Source of the DNA: WHSM01 sp050701635
GTDB lineage: Bacteria; Actinomycetota; Actinomycetes; Mycobacteriales; Micromonosporaceae
Assembly (NCBI GenBank): GCA_050701635.1
Contig: JBOGDF010000351.1
Location: 1-5,567, forward strand
Length of the DNA: 5,567 bases
Reading direction: 5' to 3'
Part shown: positions 5,470-5,567 of the stretch, piece by piece
How the letters are laid out: every line of letters starts with the position of its first letter
How positions within the stretch are numbered: position 1 is the first letter of the stretch
Program-made: the position numbers and the translations under genes
The notes under the pieces: generated by a model
The model's database searches: none
What the model was told of the DNA's origin: nothing
Seen by the model: the letters and a program-made list of their open reading frames with translations, nothing else

Positions 5470-5567
5470 GCTGAGCGTCGTCGAGATCGCGCCGCCAGGT
5501 GGTTGCCGTGCTGGCGCGCTTCTCCTTGTACGGCACGAGATTCTGGCGTCTGCGACCTGGTGTGTTG
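5446..5567. other. Foreign sequence after IleRS junction, possible mobile element end
   Basis: From about 5443-5449 no forward frame continues IleRS homology, so this is a replacement of sequence rather than a simple frameshift. The minus strand is open from 5567 through the junction. It reads around V-P-Y-K-E-K-R and T-T-W-R-R-D-L-D-D-A-Q-L-I-V-V, which looks protein-like but which I cannot assign. A forward frame after TAG 5444-5446 is also open to the right edge. The first bases of the block (CCACATTTTCCGCACAACG) have the look of an insertion sequence end, but no matching inverted repeat or target duplication can be seen because the far end is outside the window. A deletion junction or an assembly join are alternatives. 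Confidence 0.35.

Noticed and set aside
1..5567. CRISPR arrays, tRNA or rRNA genes
   Set aside because: No regularly spaced direct repeats, cloverleaf-like segments with a TTCGA arm, or rRNA-like stretches were seen.

Overview
The window looks like a high-GC actinomycete. Coding stretches have strong G/C third-position bias, GTG starts occur, and genes overlap by a few bases. The peptide gene's Shine-Dalgarno (SD) matches the 16S rRNA tail exactly. The genus cannot be told from sequence alone; Micromonosporaceae or a related family is a guess.

Layout: (1) Positions 1-528, minus strand: two short genes of unknown function joined by an ATGA overlap, the second running off the left edge. (2) Positions 529-736: a divergent intergenic region with a likely plus-strand promoter (TTGACA at 662). 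(3) Positions 737-892: a 51-residue, cysteine-free peptide gene that looks like a RiPP precursor (ribosomally made, post-translationally modified peptide). (4) Positions 899-932: a very stable GC-rich hairpin between the peptide gene and the enzymes. (5) Positions 955-3158: two tandem SagB/McbC-type (nitroreductase-fold, FMN) dehydrogenase genes. The first is intact; the second is interrupted by two mutually compensating frameshifts. (6) Positions 3161-3955: a class I SAM-dependent methyltransferase. (7) Positions 4012-5469: the N-terminal 479 residues of an isoleucyl-tRNA synthetase (IleRS) of the eukaryote-like type 2, followed by about six foreign codons. (8) From about 5446 to the end: unrelated sequence that breaks the synthetase, probably a mobile element end or another rearrangement.

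Working model (inference): genes 3 to 6 form a small RiPP-like cluster. The peptide would be oxidised by a pair of paralogous, possibly heteromeric, flavin dehydrogenases and methylated. The IleRS has its class I signature swapped from HxGH to G-I-H-H, a change I recall being tied to strong resistance to the IleRS inhibitor mupirocin. It may therefore be, or have been, a self-resistance copy, which would suggest that the product acts on IleRS. No YcaO cyclodehydratase, lanthionine enzyme, radical SAM enzyme, peptidase or transporter is visible here, so classical azole formation cannot be assumed. As written, the second dehydrogenase and the synthetase are both damaged, so this copy may be decaying or the read may contain errors.
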